Assembly (NCBI GenBank): GCA_946407065.1
Contig: CAMJMQ010000018.1
Span: forward strand, 1-63,658
Source of the DNA: an uncultured Clostridia bacterium
GTDB taxonomy: Bacteria; Bacillota; Clostridia; Oscillospirales; Acutalibacteraceae
Direction: 5' to 3'
Length of the DNA stretch: 63,658 nucleotides
The notes under the pieces are model-generated. The model saw only the letters and a list, made by a program, of their open reading frames with translations, was not told the DNA's origin and did no database searches. Position 1 is the stretch's first letter. Each line of letters starts with the position of its first letter. Both the position numbers and the translations under genes were made by a program. Positions 1-8,894 of the stretch are shown here, piece after piece.

Positions 1-2
1 TC

Positions 3-116
3 CGCCAGACGGCTGTCGAGAACGGCGTGACAATCTTCACATCCTTAGATACCGTCCGCGTTCTGCTCGACGTCCTCGAGGAGACCACACTGACGATCTC
101 TACCATTGATGCTTAA
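3..116 (+). CDS. carB: Carbamoyl-phosphate synthase large subunit, C-terminal end (partial)
   Basis: Only the last 37 codons are in the window, in frame 3, ending with TAA at 114-116. The translation (RQTAVENGVTIFTSLDTVRV and onward) matches the end of the MGS-like allosteric domain of carbamoyl-phosphate synthase large chains, which usually contains a TSLDT-type segment close to the C-terminus. CarB makes carbamoyl phosphate from bicarbonate, ammonia and ATP for pyrimidine and arginine synthesis. The position directly before pyrK-pyrD-pyrF fits a carAB-pyrKDF pyrimidine operon. The identification rests on a short stretch plus context, so it is good but not certain. Confidence 0.8.
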   Translation, partial: RQTAVENGVTIFTSLDTVRVLLDVLEETTLTISTIDA

Positions 117-122
117 ATAGAA

Positions 123-252
123 TAGGCCCCCTTTCCTAGGGGGCTGTCAGCAGACACTCGTGTCATGCTGACTGGGGGTTGTCCATTTGAATACAACAGC
201 AACCCTCCGAGTCGGAACAAGTTCCGACCCACCTCCCTTAGGAAAGGGAGGC
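123..252. repeat. Palindromic repeat element, copy 1 (between carB and pyrK)
   Basis: This gap is a chain of hairpins. The left end (GGCCCCCTTTCCTAGGGGGC) and the right end (CCTCCCTTAGGAAAGGGAGG) are each self-complementary. An internal GTCAGCA...TGCTGAC hairpin and a GTCGGAAC...GTTCCGAC hairpin lie between them. The same layout, with a GGGTTG / CAACCCTCC pair in the centre, recurs upstream of pyrE and purM. It is a non-coding interspersed element that probably folds in RNA; it carries no transposase. Confidence 0.8.
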
Positions 253-265
253 ATTGAGGTGAATC

Positions 266-1000
266 ATGAAAGATACCATTTTTACCATCATTGAAAATAC
301 GAAAATTGCGAAGGACGTTTACAAAATGTGTCTTCGCGGCGATACCTCGGCGATCCAAAACGCCGGGGAATTCGTCAATATACAGCTCGACGGCTTTTAT
401 CTGCGCCGCCCGATCTCCGTCTGTGATGTGGAGGGCGACATGCTCACCCTGATCTACAAGGTCGTCGGCAAAGGTACGCAGGCAATGAGTGAAATGCCCG
501 CGGGTACTGAGCTGCGCGTGATGACAGGGCTCGGTAACGGCTATGATCTCAGTCTGTCGGGAGATCATCCGCTCTTGGTCGGCGGGGGCGTCGGCGTGCC
601 GCCGATGGTTCTGCTCGCCAAGAGATTACTGGCGCAGGGGAAGAGGGTCAGCGTCGTGCTGGGTTTCAACACCGCGGACGAGGTCTTTTATGAGGATAAG
701 TTCAAGGCGCTCGGCTGTGACGTACAGGTCACGACCGTCGACGGCTCCTATGGCGTGAAGGGCTTTGTCACCGACGCGCTGCCTGAGCAGTATACCTATT
801 TCTATACCTGCGGCCCGATGCCGATGTTCAAGGCTTTGAACAAGGCGGTCAAAAGCTCGGGTCAGTTCAGCTTTGAGGAGCGCATGGGGTGCGGCTTTGG
901 CGCCTGCATGGGCTGCTCCTGCAAGACGCTCACCGGTAACAAGCGCATCTGCAAGGATGGCCCGGTGCTGAAAAAGGAGGAGATCATATGGACAGACTGA
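266..1000 (+). CDS. pyrK: Dihydroorotate dehydrogenase B, electron transfer subunit PyrK
   Basis: PyrK is the FAD and [2Fe-2S] subunit that lets the class 1B dihydroorotate dehydrogenase PyrD pass electrons to NAD+. The protein has 244 residues, normal for the family. It has an N-terminal ferredoxin-reductase-type FAD domain (RRPISV is the flavin-binding segment), an NAD-binding domain with GGGVGVPP near residues 107-114, and a C-terminal cysteine cluster (CGFGACMGCSCK followed by RIC) that supplies the iron-sulfur ligands. The gene overlaps pyrD by 13 bp, which suggests translational coupling. Start is ATG at 266 after GAGGTGAATC. Confidence 0.96.
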   Translation: MKDTIFTIIENTKIAKDVYKMCLRGDTSAIQNAGEFVNIQLDGFYLRRPISVCDVEGDMLTLIYKVVGKGTQAMSEMPAGTELRVMTGLGNGYDLSLSGDHPLLVGGGVGVPPMVLLAKRLLAQGKRVSVVLGFNTADEVFYEDKFKALGCDVQVTTVDGSYGVKGFVTDALPEQYTYFYTCGPMPMFKALNKAVKSSGQFSFEERMGCGFGACMGCSCKTLTGNKRICKDGPVLKKEEIIWTD

Positions 1001-1905
1001 GTGTTAATCTCTGCGGTATCGAGCTCGATAACCCCGTGATCCCCGCCTCGGGCACCTTCGGATACGGCTACGAGTTCGCCGAGATCTACGATATCAACTG
1101 TCTGGGGACATTCTCCTTCAAGGGAACGACAAAGGATCCCCGCTTCGGCAATCCTACCCCGCGTATCGCGGAATGTACCGCGGGCATGATCAATGCCGTC
1201 GGACTGCAAAACCCCGGCGTCGACAAGGTCATCGCGGAAGAACTGCCTAAGCTGAAAACCTGTTTTCATAAACCCGTGATGGCGAACGTCAGCGGCTTTT
1301 CGGTTGAGGACTACGCCTACACCTGTGAGCGCCTCGATCAAGAGGAGCAGGTCGGATGGCTGGAGGTCAATGTCAGCTGTCCGAACGTCCACGGCGGCGG
1401 TATGAGCTTTGGTACCAATCCCGAGGCGGCTGCCGAGGTGACAAGGGCAGTCAAAAAGGTGACGAAAAAGCCCGTCATCATCAAGCTCAGCCCGAACGTC
1501 ACCGATATCGTCAGCATCGCCAAGGCGTGTGAAGAAGCCGGCGCGGATGGTATCAGCCTGATCAATACCCTGCTCGGGATGCGGATCGACCTGAAAACGA
1601 AAAAACCGATCATCAAGAATACGATGGGCGGTTTCTCGGGCCCGGCGATCTTCCCGGTGGCGCTGAGGATGGTGTATCAGGTCGCTCACGCGGTGAACAT
1701 CCCCGTCGTCGGCATTGGCGGCGTGAGCACCGCAGAGGACGTCATCGAGATGATGCTTGCGGGCGCGACGGCGGTTGAAGTCGGCGCACAGAATTTAGTT
1801 AACCCCACGGCGTGTAAGGAGATCATCGAGAACCTCCCCGCCGTGATGGATCAATATCATATCAACAGTTTACATGAAATCATAGGAGGCGTTAAGAATG
1901 GGTAA
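988..1905 (+). CDS. pyrD: Dihydroorotate dehydrogenase B, catalytic subunit PyrD
   Basis: PyrD oxidises dihydroorotate to orotate with FMN, the fourth step of UMP synthesis. The 305-residue TIM-barrel protein has the class 1B catalytic cysteine at residue 131 in NVSCPN, the substrate-binding NAVGLQNPG segment, and the C-terminal GIGGVST phosphate-binding loop for FMN. A class 1B enzyme needs PyrK, which is encoded immediately upstream. Its start (ATG at 988, after AAAAAGGAGGAGATCAT) lies inside pyrK and its end overlaps pyrF by 8 bp, so the three genes form one tightly coupled unit. Confidence 0.97.
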   Translation: MDRLSVNLCGIELDNPVIPASGTFGYGYEFAEIYDINCLGTFSFKGTTKDPRFGNPTPRIAECTAGMINAVGLQNPGVDKVIAEELPKLKTCFHKPVMANVSGFSVEDYAYTCERLDQEEQVGWLEVNVSCPNVHGGGMSFGTNPEAAAEVTRAVKKVTKKPVIIKLSPNVTDIVSIAKACEEAGADGISLINTLLGMRIDLKTKKPIIKNTMGGFSGPAIFPVALRMVYQVAHAVNIPVVGIGGVSTAEDVIEMMLAGATAVEVGAQNLVNPTACKEIIENLPAVMDQYHINSLHEIIGGVKNG

Positions 1906-2602
1906 GGACGTAATCGTAGCCTGCGATTTTTCCAGTGCGGAAGCTACCTTCAACTTCCTCGACAAGTTCGAGAATGAGGCGCGTAAGCCGTTCGTCAAGA
2001 TCGGCATGGAGCTGTATTACGCGGAGGGCCCGTCCATCGTGCGCGAGATCAAGCGCAGAGGACACAAGATCTTCCTCGACTTAAAGCTCCACGACATCCC
2101 TAACACCGTGATGAAAGCGATGCGGGTATTAAGCGAGCTCGATGTAGATATCACCAATCTGCATGCCGCCGGTACCAAGGCGATGATGCAGGCGGCGTTG
2201 GAGGGATTGACCCGTCCCGACGGCAGTCGTCCCCTGCTGATCGCGGTGACCCAGCTGACCTCCACCGACCAGCAGGCGATGGAAAATGACCTGCTGATCA
2301 AGGAACCGATCGACCGGGTGGTCATGCACTACGCGAAGAACGCAATGGAAAGCGGCCTTGACGGCGTGGTATGCTCTCCGCTTGAGGCGGGCAAGGTGCA
2401 TGAGGCCTGCGGTCACAGCTTCTTGACCGTTACCCCGGGCGTGCGTTTTGCGGACGGCGATATCGGCGACCAGAAGCGCGTGATGACCCCCAAGGCGGCG
2501 AAGGAGATCGGCTCCGATTATATCGTTGTCGGCAGACCGATCACCGCGGCAAAGGATCCCGTCGCGGCATACAGAAGATGTGTGGATGAATTTGTTGGCT
2601 AA
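1898..2602 (+). CDS. pyrF: Orotidine 5'-phosphate decarboxylase
   Basis: PyrF converts OMP to UMP, the last step of the pathway. The 234-residue protein carries the catalytic charged network of the family in [12 protein letters not shown] (near residues 59-70), an early VACDF segment, and the C-terminal TPGVRF and VGRPIT phosphate-binding motifs. The start ATG at 1898 follows ATAGGAGGCGTTAAGA and overlaps the end of pyrD. Length and motifs are standard for group 1 OMP decarboxylases. Its stop is followed at once by a palindromic repeat element. Confidence 0.97.
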   Translation: MGKDVIVACDFSSAEATFNFLDKFENEARKPFVKIGMELYYAEGPSIVREIKRRGHKIFLDLKLHDIPNTVMKAMRVLSELDVDITNLHAAGTKAMMQAALEGLTRPDGSRPLLIAVTQLTSTDQQAMENDLLIKEPIDRVVMHYAKNAMESGLDGVVCSPLEAGKVHEACGHSFLTVTPGVRFADGDIGDQKRVMTPKAAKEIGSDYIVVGRPITAAKDPVAAYRRCVDEFVG

Positions 2603-2609
2603 CGTGAAA

Positions 2610-2750
2610 GGCTCCCTTTTCTAAGGGGAGCTGTCACCGCAGGTGACTGAGGGTTGATATCTGCACACAAACGGCTTAATCATAACAATACACATGACAA
2701 CCCTCCGACCTCGCCTTACGGCGAGCCCACCTCCCTGAGGATTGGGAGGC
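2610..2750. repeat. Palindromic repeat element, copy 2 (between pyrF and pyrE)
   Basis: The element starts with GGCTCCCTTTTCTAAGGGGAGC, continues with CTGTCACCGCAGGTGACTGAGGGTTG, and ends with CAACCCTCCGACCTCGCC, GGCGAGC and a CCTCCC...GGGAGG hairpin. It is the cleanest copy of the family also found before pyrK and purM. The GAGGGTTG and CAACCCTC blocks are complementary, so the whole 141 bp can fold into one long stem with side hairpins. pyrE begins 16 bp after it. Confidence 0.85.
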
Positions 2751-2766
2751 TTAGAAAGGAGAAACT

Positions 2767-3411
2767 ATGGAACTGAATACTAAAATCGCAAAGGATTTAT
2801 TAAAGATAAAGGCGGTGTTCTTCCGCCCCGAGGAGCCGTTCACCTGGGCGAGCGGCATCAAAAGCCCTGTCTATTGCGATAACCGCCTGACGTTGTCGGA
2901 CAAGGACGTCCGTACCGACGTGGAGGAGGGGCTCGCGAGCCTGATCAAAGAAAACTACCCCGAGGTCGAGGTGCTGATGGGCACCTCCACCGCCGGTATC
3001 GCTCACGCGGCGATCACCGCTCACCTGATGGGTCTGCCGATGGGCTATGTCCGCTCCGGTCACAAGGATCACGGCAGACAGAATCAGATCGAGGGCAGAC
3101 TCGAAAAGGGTCAGAAGGTCGTCGTCGTCGAGGATCTGATCTCCACCGGCGGCTCTGTGCTCGAGGTCGTCGACGTGCTCCGTGAGGCGGGCGCCGAGGT
3201 GCTGGGCATCGTGTCCATCTTCACCTACGGCATGCAGAAGGGTCTTGACCGTCTTGCTGCCGCCAACGTCAAGAATATCTCCCTGACCAACTTCGACGTG
3301 ATCGCCAAGGTCGCCGCCGAGGACGGCTATATCAAGCCCGAGGACGTCGAAAGACTCATCAAATTCCGCAACAATCCCTCTGATGAGAGCTGGATCGGAG
3401 GAGAGGCATGA
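2767..3411 (+). CDS. pyrE: Orotate phosphoribosyltransferase
   Basis: PyrE joins orotate to PRPP to give OMP. The 214-residue protein has the PRPP-binding motif [13 protein letters not shown] (about residues 118-130) and the flexible catalytic loop segment [15 protein letters not shown] typical of bacterial OPRTases. The ATG follows AGAAAGGAGAAACT. Its stop overlaps the start of pyrB by 4 bp (ATGA), so pyrE-pyrB-pyrI is a second coupled group, separated from pyrKDF only by the repeat element. Confidence 0.97.
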   Translation: MELNTKIAKDLLKIKAVFFRPEEPFTWASGIKSPVYCDNRLTLSDKDVRTDVEEGLASLIKENYPEVEVLMGTSTAGIAHAAITAHLMGLPMGYVRSGHKDHGRQNQIEGRLEKGQKVVVVEDLISTGGSVLEVVDVLREAGAEVLGIVSIFTYGMQKGLDRLAAANVKNISLTNFDVIAKVAAEDGYIKPEDVERLIKFRNNPSDESWIGGEA

Positions 3412-4331
3412 GGTCTGTTCTCGATATCGTCGATCTGTCTGTTGAAGAGCTGCAGGAGCTCATGCAGACAGCCTGCGACATCATCGACCATCCCGAAAAG
3501 TATCAGGAGATCTGCCGGCACAAGAAGCTCGCGACCCTGTTCTTTGAGCCCTCCACCCGCACCCGCCTGAGCTTTGAGGCGGCGATGTACGAGCTGGGCG
3601 GCAACGTGATCTCGGTATCCTCCGCAAACAACAGCTCCGCGGCCAAGGGCGAATCCGTCGCCGATACCGCCAAGACGGTGTCCTGCTACGCGGACATCAT
3701 CGCGATGCGCCACCCCAAGGAGGGTGCGGCGATGGTAGCGGCAAGAGCAGCGACGATCCCTGTCATCAACGCCGGCGACGGCGGTCATAATCACCCGACG
3801 CAGACGCTTGCCGATCTTTTGACGATCTACCGTGAAAAAGGCAAGATGGAGAACCTGACCATCGGTCTGTGCGGTGATCTGAAATTCGGCAGAACCGTTC
3901 ATTCCCTGATCAACGCGATGTCGCGTTATGAAGGCTCACGCTTTGTGCTTATTTCTCCTGAAGAATTAAAAGTGCCGAGCTATGTCAAAAAGGACGTCCT
4001 CCAGCGCAAGCGTATCCCATATTTGCAGACAACGAGCCTCGAGGATGTTATGCCGCAGCTCGACATCCTGTATATGACGCGCGTACAGCGTGAGCGTTTC
4101 TTCAATGAGGAGGATTATCTGCGTCTCAAGGACAGCTATATCCTCACGCCGCAAAAGCTCATGACCGCGAAAGAGGATCTGTGCATCATGCATCCGCTGC
4201 CCCGTGTCAATGAGATCAGCGTCGCGATCGACGACGATCCCCGCGCCTGCTACTTCAAGCAGGTCGCAAACGGCAAATATATGCGCATGGCGCTGATTCT
4301 GAAACTACTCAAGGAGGCGGGCACGATATGA
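3408..4331 (+). CDS. pyrB: Aspartate carbamoyltransferase, catalytic chain
   Basis: PyrB makes carbamoyl aspartate from carbamoyl phosphate and aspartate. The 307-residue protein has the carbamoyl-phosphate-binding signature [13 protein letters not shown] (about residues 46-58), [12 protein letters not shown] in the middle, and HPLPRVNEI near the end, which binds aspartate. The ATG is within the ATGA overlap with pyrE and the stop overlaps pyrI in the same way. The adjacent regulatory chain indicates an allosteric PyrB-PyrI holoenzyme as in enteric bacteria, known also from Clostridia. Confidence 0.97.
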   Translation: MRSVLDIVDLSVEELQELMQTACDIIDHPEKYQEICRHKKLATLFFEPSTRTRLSFEAAMYELGGNVISVSSANNSSAAKGESVADTAKTVSCYADIIAMRHPKEGAAMVAARAATIPVINAGDGGHNHPTQTLADLLTIYREKGKMENLTIGLCGDLKFGRTVHSLINAMSRYEGSRFVLISPEELKVPSYVKKDVLQRKRIPYLQTTSLEDVMPQLDILYMTRVQRERFFNEEDYLRLKDSYILTPQKLMTAKEDLCIMHPLPRVNEISVAIDDDPRACYFKQVANGKYMRMALILKLLKEAGTI

Positions 4332-4753
4332 ATATCGATTCCATCCGTGACGGCGTCGTCATCGACCACATCACCGCGGGTCGCGGGATGCGGCTGTATG
4401 AGCTGCTGCACCTCGATGATCTGGACTGCTCCGTTGCGATCATCAAGAACGTCACCTCCAAGAAGATGGCGAAGAAGGATATCATCAAGATCGATTCCAG
4501 AACCCATATCAATATGGACGTGATCGGCTTCGTCGATCCGCAGGCGACCGTCAACATCATCCGTGACGGCGAGCTGGTACGCAAGCGCTGCATCGACATG
4601 CCGCTGGAGCTGACCAACGTTATCCGCTGCATGAATCCGCGTTGTATCACCACAACGGAACAGGAACTCGACCATGTGTTCCGCCTGACGGACAAAGAGA
4701 ATAAGATATACCGCTGTATTTACTGCGAGACCAAGGCGGAAAGAAAATACTAA
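4328..4753 (+). CDS. pyrI: Aspartate carbamoyltransferase, regulatory chain
   Basis: PyrI binds CTP or ATP and controls PyrB allosterically. The 141-residue chain has the N-terminal nucleotide-binding domain (IDHITAGRG and NMDVIGF segments) and a C-terminal zinc domain with four cysteines spaced CMNPRC...CIYC (about residues 100-131). It overlaps pyrB by 4 bp. Presence of PyrI suggests end-product control at the enzyme level in this pathway. A 73-bp gap without an obvious terminator separates it from guaB. Confidence 0.96.
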   Translation: MNIDSIRDGVVIDHITAGRGMRLYELLHLDDLDCSVAIIKNVTSKKMAKKDIIKIDSRTHINMDVIGFVDPQATVNIIRDGELVRKRCIDMPLELTNVIRCMNPRCITTTEQELDHVFRLTDKENKIYRCIYCETKAERKY

Positions 4754-4826
4754 ATCAGTTGAGATTGCCGCAGGGCTTTGCCCCTCGCAAGACTGCTGAT
4801 GAATAAGCTGAAAGGAAGTATTCAAG

Positions 4827-6332
4827 ATGGCAACTTTTATCAATGAACCTGCCCATACTTTTAATGAATATCTGCTCATCCCGGGCTACTCCTCCTCGGA
4901 GTGTGTACCCGCGAACGTCACGCTCAAGACACCGCTTGTTAAGTACAAGAAGGGTGAAGAGAGCGCGATCACCATGAACATCCCGCTCGTATCCGCGATC
5001 ATGCAGGCGGTATCCGGCGACAAGCTCGCTGTAGCCCTCGCGACACAGGGCGGCGTGAGCTTCATCTACGGCTCCCAGAGCGTGGAGGACGAGGCGGCGA
5101 TGGTCAAAAGAGCCAAGAGCTATAAGGCGGGCTTTGTCCAGAGCGACAGCAATATCCGCCCCGACGCGACCTTGGCGGACGTCATCGAGCTGACCGAGCG
5201 CACCGGTCACAGCACCCTCGCTGTCACCGAGGGCGGCGCTCCCGACGGCAAGCTGCTCGGCGTCGTCACCAGCCGTGACTATCGTATCAGCCGTATGGAT
5301 AAATCTGAGAAGGTCGAGACCTTCATGACCCCCTTCGATAAGCTGATCTACGCTTATGAGGGCGCGACGCTGTCCGAGTGTAACGACATCATCTGGGATC
5401 ACAAGCTCAATTCTCTGCCTGTTATCTCCAAGGACGGCAAAATGAGATATTTTGTATTCCGTAAAGACTATGACAGCCATAAGGCGAACCCCAACGAACT
5501 GCTCGACGAGCACAAGCGCTATGTCGTCGGTGCGGGTATCAACACCCGCGATTATGCCGAACGTGTCCCCGCGCTGATTGAGGCGGGCGCCGATGTGCTG
5601 TGCATTGACTCCTCCGAGGGCTTCTCGGAGTGGCAGAAGCTGACCATCGACTGGATCCGTGAGAACTACGGCGACAGCGTCAAGGTAGGCGCGGGTAACG
5701 TTGTTGACGCGGAGGGCTTCCGCTATCTTGCCGACTGCGGCGCCGACTTCATCAAGGTCGGTATCGGCGGCGGCTCGATCTGTATCACCCGCGAGACCAA
5801 GGGTATCGGACGCGGTCAGGCGACCGCGCTGATCGAGGTCTGTGCCGAGAGAGATAAGTATTTTGAAGAAACCGGCGTGTACATCCCTGTTTGCTCCGAC
5901 GGCGGTATCGTATACGATCACCATATCACGCTGGCACTGGCGATGGGCGCCGACTTCATCATGCTGGGCAGATATTTTGCCCGCTTTGACGAGAGCCCGT
6001 CCAACAAGGTCAGCATCAACGGTACCTATTATAAAGAGTATTGGGGCGAGGGTTCTCAGCGCGCGAGAAACTGGCAGCGCTATGACCTCGGCGGCGATAA
6101 GAAGCTCAGCTTTGAAGAGGGCGTCGATTCTCTCGTACCGTACGCGGGCCCGTTGAAGGACAATGTCGCGCTGTCGCTCAGCAAGGTCAAGTCGACCATG
6201 TGCAACTGTGGCGCGCTGACCATCCGCGAATTACAGGAAAAGGCGAAGCTCACGCTCGTATCCGCGACCTCGATCGTCGAGGGCGGCGCGCACGACGTGA
6301 TCCAGAAGGATAAGAGCTCCGCAATGAAATAA
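4827..6332 (+). CDS. guaB: IMP dehydrogenase
   Basis: GuaB oxidises IMP to XMP with NAD+, the committed step to GMP. The 501-residue protein has an IMPDH barrel interrupted by two CBS-type segments (roughly residues 95-215, including [12 protein letters not shown]). The catalytic loop [10 protein letters not shown] has the nucleophile at Cys319. The C-terminal half has the long flap region ([14 protein letters not shown]) and AYAGP-like [10 protein letters not shown]. Start is ATG at 4827 after GAAAGGAAGTATTCAAG. It lies between pyrimidine and purine genes, which fits a common nucleotide role. Confidence 0.93.
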   Translation: MATFINEPAHTFNEYLLIPGYSSSECVPANVTLKTPLVKYKKGEESAITMNIPLVSAIMQAVSGDKLAVALATQGGVSFIYGSQSVEDEAAMVKRAKSYKAGFVQSDSNIRPDATLADVIELTERTGHSTLAVTEGGAPDGKLLGVVTSRDYRISRMDKSEKVETFMTPFDKLIYAYEGATLSECNDIIWDHKLNSLPVISKDGKMRYFVFRKDYDSHKANPNELLDEHKRYVVGAGINTRDYAERVPALIEAGADVLCIDSSEGFSEWQKLTIDWIRENYGDSVKVGAGNVVDAEGFRYLADCGADFIKVGIGGGSICITRETKGIGRGQATALIEVCAERDKYFEETGVYIPVCSDGGIVYDHHITLALAMGADFIMLGRYFARFDESPSNKVSINGTYYKEYWGEGSQRARNWQRYDLGGDKKLSFEEGVDSLVPYAGPLKDNVALSLSKVKSTMCNCGALTIRELQEKAKLTLVSATSIVEGGAHDVIQKDKSSAMK

Positions 6333-6337
6333 ACGTT

Positions 6338-6460
6338 TAGTGGTCAGTGGTCAGTGGTTCAGTGGTCAGTGATCAGTGGTTAGTTGTTGCAATGTTAAAA
6401 ATGGGTATGGGCTTGCCCGCCCTTAACTGTTCACTCAAAACCGCTCACTGTTCACTGATG
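6338..6460. repeat. Heptamer-array hairpin element, copy 1 (before purE)
   Basis: The left arm is a tandem of variants of AGTGGTC (seven-base period). The centre holds a GGGTATGGGCTTGCCCGCCC hairpin. The right arm (AACTGTTCACTCAAAACCGCTCACTGTTCACTG) is the approximate reverse complement, again with seven-base period. The whole is a palindrome built from heptamers. Six related elements occur in the window with different heptamers. Confidence 0.8.
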
Positions 6461-6488
6461 GCAAAGCCATCTTAATTTGGAGGTAATT

Positions 6489-6983
6489 ATGAAAAAAGTC
6501 GGGATCATCATGGGCTCCGACAGCGATCTGCCGATCGTCAAAAAGGCGACCGATATGCTGTCGACCCTCGACATTCCTTTTGAAGTACACGTTTATTCCG
6601 CTCACAGAACACCCGTAGAGGCTTCTGAATTTGCGAAAAATGCGCGCGCGCGCGGCTTTGGCGTACTGATCGCCGCGGCGGGTATGGCGGCACACTTAGC
6701 GGGCGCGATCGCCGCAAATACCACTCTGCCTGTCATCGGCATCCCCTGCAAAGGCGGCATGATGGACGGTCTGGACGCCCTGCTCTCTACCGTACAGATG
6801 CCTACCGGTATCCCGGTAGCAACCGTCGCGCTGAACGGCGCGGCAAACGCGGCGCTTCTGGCGGCACAGATCATCGCCGTAGAAGATAAAGAGCTCGCCG
6901 CAAAGCTGGACGCAAAGCGTAAAGCAGACGCGGCAGTGGTTCTGGAGAAGGATAAAGGAATCTTAGATAGGGTTAACGGATAA
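6489..6983 (+). CDS. purE: N5-carboxyaminoimidazole ribonucleotide mutase
   Basis: PurE moves the carboxyl group of N5-CAIR to C4, giving CAIR. I start the gene at ATG 6489, placed 6 bases after GGAGG, rather than at the upstream TTG 6477 which overlaps that ribosome-binding site. The protein is then 164 residues. [12 protein letters not shown], the class I motif YSAHRTP and the C-terminal [19 protein letters not shown] are visible. Class I PurE normally works with PurK, but no purK is in the window. The last codons (RVNG) run into the next heptamer array, so the tail may be repeat-derived. Confidence 0.95.
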   Translation: MKKVGIIMGSDSDLPIVKKATDMLSTLDIPFEVHVYSAHRTPVEASEFAKNARARGFGVLIAAAGMAAHLAGAIAANTTLPVIGIPCKGGMMDGLDALLSTVQMPTGIPVATVALNGAANAALLAAQIIAVEDKELAAKLDAKRKADAAVVLEKDKGILDRVNG

Positions 6984-7114
6984 CGGTTAACAGTTAACGG
7001 TGGTGGGAAACGCTGATGCGTTTTTGATTTGTATTACATTAGATAAATACAATAAAATGGGTGCGGGCAGCGCCCGCCCTTCACCATTCACCGTTCACCA
7101 TTCACCGTTCACCG
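6971..7114. repeat. Heptamer-array hairpin element, copy 2 (purE end to purF-like start)
   Basis: The left arm is built from TTAACGG/TAACGGT-type heptamers and overlaps the last four codons of purE. The centre contains GGGTGCGGGCAGCGCCCGCCC, a strong hairpin. The right arm is a clean tandem TTCACCATTCACCGTTCACC with seven-base period. It ends 18 bp before the purF-like start. It is the same architecture as the copy before purE, but with a different heptamer. Confidence 0.8.
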
Positions 7115-7131
7115 ATATTTGGAGGTATATC

Positions 7132-8556
7132 ATGGGTGGCTTTTTCGGCATTACGTCAACCGAAGACTGCATGATGGATGTATTCTTCGGCGTTGACTAC
7201 CATTCCCATCTCGGCACACGGCGCGGCGGTCTTGCCGCTTACGATCCCGGGATCGGCTTACAGCGCAAGATCCATAATATAGAGAACGCACCGTTCCGGA
7301 CAAAATTTCAACGTATTTTTGATGAGATGCAGGGCACCTCGGCGATCGGCTGTATTTCCGATACTGATCCCCAGCCGATGCTGATCCGCTCGCATCTGGG
7401 TACCTACGCGATTTGTAACGTCGGTATCATCAACAACGCGGAGGAGCTGATCGACAAGCATCTCAAGCATTCTTACGGTCATTTCGACGCGATGACCGGC
7501 GGCAGGGTGAATACCACCGAGCTGCTCGCAGCGCTGATCGACACACAATCGAGCTTTGCCGAGGGCATCAAGTTCGCCCAGAGCATCATTGACGGCACGC
7601 AGAATATCCTGATCCTCCTGGAGGACGGCTCACTGATCGCCGCGCGTGATAAGGTCGGCAGACTGCCTGTCTGTATCGGCAGGAGCGAGTTCGGCTACGC
7701 GGTGTCCTTTGAGAGCTACGCTTATCAGAAACTCGGCTATGAGGACGACAGGGAGCTGGGCCCCGGCGAGATCGTCTTGCTCACGCCGACCTATCTCAAA
7801 CAGCTCGCAAAGCCCGGCAAGAAAAAGAAGATATGCTCCTTCTTGTGGAGTTACTACGGTTATCCGACCTCGACCTATGAGGGCGTGAACGTCGAGCTGA
7901 TGCGCTACCGCAACGGCGCAATCATGGCGCACCACGATCAGGATAATCTCGGCGACATCAACGTCGATTATGTCGGTGGTGTGCCGGATTCGGGTACGCC
8001 TCACGCGATCGGCTATGCCAATGAGAGCAAAAAGCCCTTCGCCCGTGCGTTCATCAAGTACACACCGACATGGTCGCGCTCCTTTATGCCGACCAATCAG
8101 ACCGACCGCAACAAGATCGCGAAGATGAAGCAGATCCCTGTCTATGATCTGATCACCGACAAAGACCTTCTCTTTGTGGATGATTCCATCGTGCGCGGTA
8201 CCCAGCTCAGAGAAACGGTCGAATTCCTGTATGAGAACGGCGCCAAGAGCGTGCACATGCGCTCGGCATGTCCGCCGATCATGTACGGTTGCAAGTACCT
8301 CAATTTTTCGCGCAATACATCCGACATGGATTTAATTGCAAGGCGTGTCATCCTCGAGCTCGAGGGGGAAGAGGGCTTCAATCATATCAAGGAGTATGCC
8401 GACGGTTCTACGACCCGCGGCAAGAACCTGAGAAAAACCATTTGTGAGAAGCTGAAATTCGATTCGCTGGATTTCCAGTCCCTCGACGGTATCGTAGAGG
8501 CGATCGGTCTGCCTAAGTGCGAGCTGTGCACCTACTGCTGGGACGGCGAAGAGTGA
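7132..8556 (+). CDS. PurF-like amidophosphoribosyltransferase homologue lacking the N-terminal cysteine
   Basis: PurF makes phosphoribosylamine from PRPP and glutamine. The start is ATG 7132, 6 bases after GGAGG; codons upstream are repeat sequence. The 474-residue protein begins MGGFFGI, where classical PurF begins MCGI with Cys as the N-terminal glutaminase nucleophile. Here that position is Gly. The phosphoribosyltransferase part is intact, with the PRPP motif LLFVDDSIVRGT near residue 345. Cysteines in SACPPIMYGC and the C-terminal CELCTYC resemble Fe-S ligands of Bacillus-type PurF. From memory, similar MGGFFG proteins are widely annotated as PurF in Bacteroides and Clostridia. The role may be an ammonia-dependent enzyme or a regulatory paralogue. 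No other purF is in the window. Confidence 0.82.
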   Translation: MGGFFGITSTEDCMMDVFFGVDYHSHLGTRRGGLAAYDPGIGLQRKIHNIENAPFRTKFQRIFDEMQGTSAIGCISDTDPQPMLIRSHLGTYAICNVGIINNAEELIDKHLKHSYGHFDAMTGGRVNTTELLAALIDTQSSFAEGIKFAQSIIDGTQNILILLEDGSLIAARDKVGRLPVCIGRSEFGYAVSFESYAYQKLGYEDDRELGPGEIVLLTPTYLKQLAKPGKKKKICSFLWSYYGYPTSTYEGVNVELMRYRNGAIMAHHDQDNLGDINVDYVGGVPDSGTPHAIGYANESKKPFARAFIKYTPTWSRSFMPTNQTDRNKIAKMKQIPVYDLITDKDLLFVDDSIVRGTQLRETVEFLYENGAKSVHMRSACPPIMYGCKYLNFSRNTSDMDLIARRVILELEGEEGFNHIKEYADGSTTRGKNLRKTICEKLKFDSLDFQSLDGIVEAIGLPKCELCTYCWDGEE

Positions 8557-8589
8557 CGCGGGCACGTGTGGGCACGTATGCCTTTTTAT

Positions 8590-8845
8590 GGCTCCCTTTC
8601 CTAAGGTGCCCCCGTTGGGGGAATGCCCGAAGGACAAGGGGAGATTCCCCTGTTAGGGGAAATGTCCGCAACGCGGACAAAAGGGTCGGCTGTCTTCGCA
8701 GAAGAAGCCGCTTCCGGCGAGGAGGCTGTCGCCAAAGGCGACTGAGGGTTGAATCGTTATCTTTTGAAATAAGTTTATGTATGTTTTTTCATCAAATGAG
8801 GCAACCCTCCGGCTCTTCGAGCCACCTCCCTTAGGAAAGGGAGGC
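8590..8845. repeat. Palindromic repeat element, copy 3, with a second element nested in it (before purM)
   Basis: The 338-bp gap between the purF-like gene and purM is almost all repeat. Its outer parts (GGCTCCCTTTCCTAAGG; GGCGACTGAGGGTTG; CAACCCTCCGGCTC; CCTCCCTTAGGAAAGGGAGG) match the elements before pyrK and pyrE. Between them lies extra sequence including GGGGAGATTCCCCTGTTAGG and TGTCCGCAACGCGGACAAAA. The same extra block appears in inverted orientation near 55340-55390. I see no gene here; a small frame open across it is repeat-derived. Confidence 0.8.
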
Positions 8846-8894
8846 TGATAAATGCTCTGTCACTTAATTATGCAATGATAGAAAGGTAATCAAT

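Noticed and set aside
862..1689. Long minus-strand frames opposite pyrD, guaB, purH-like and purL genes
   Set aside because: Each lies fully opposite a gene with recognised family motifs, has no ribosome-binding site, and its composition is typical of a GC-rich antisense shadow.
7000..7131. N-terminal extension of the PurF-like protein that might hide a catalytic cysteine
   Set aside because: The in-frame upstream codons are the heptamer repeat, and a clear GGAGG site sits at the right distance from ATG 7132. The extension has no MCGI-like sequence.
8517..8834. A 105-codon frame across the gap before purM
   Set aside because: It begins inside the purF-like gene and reads through the palindromic repeats. 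The residues (RR, RG-rich) reflect the hairpins.
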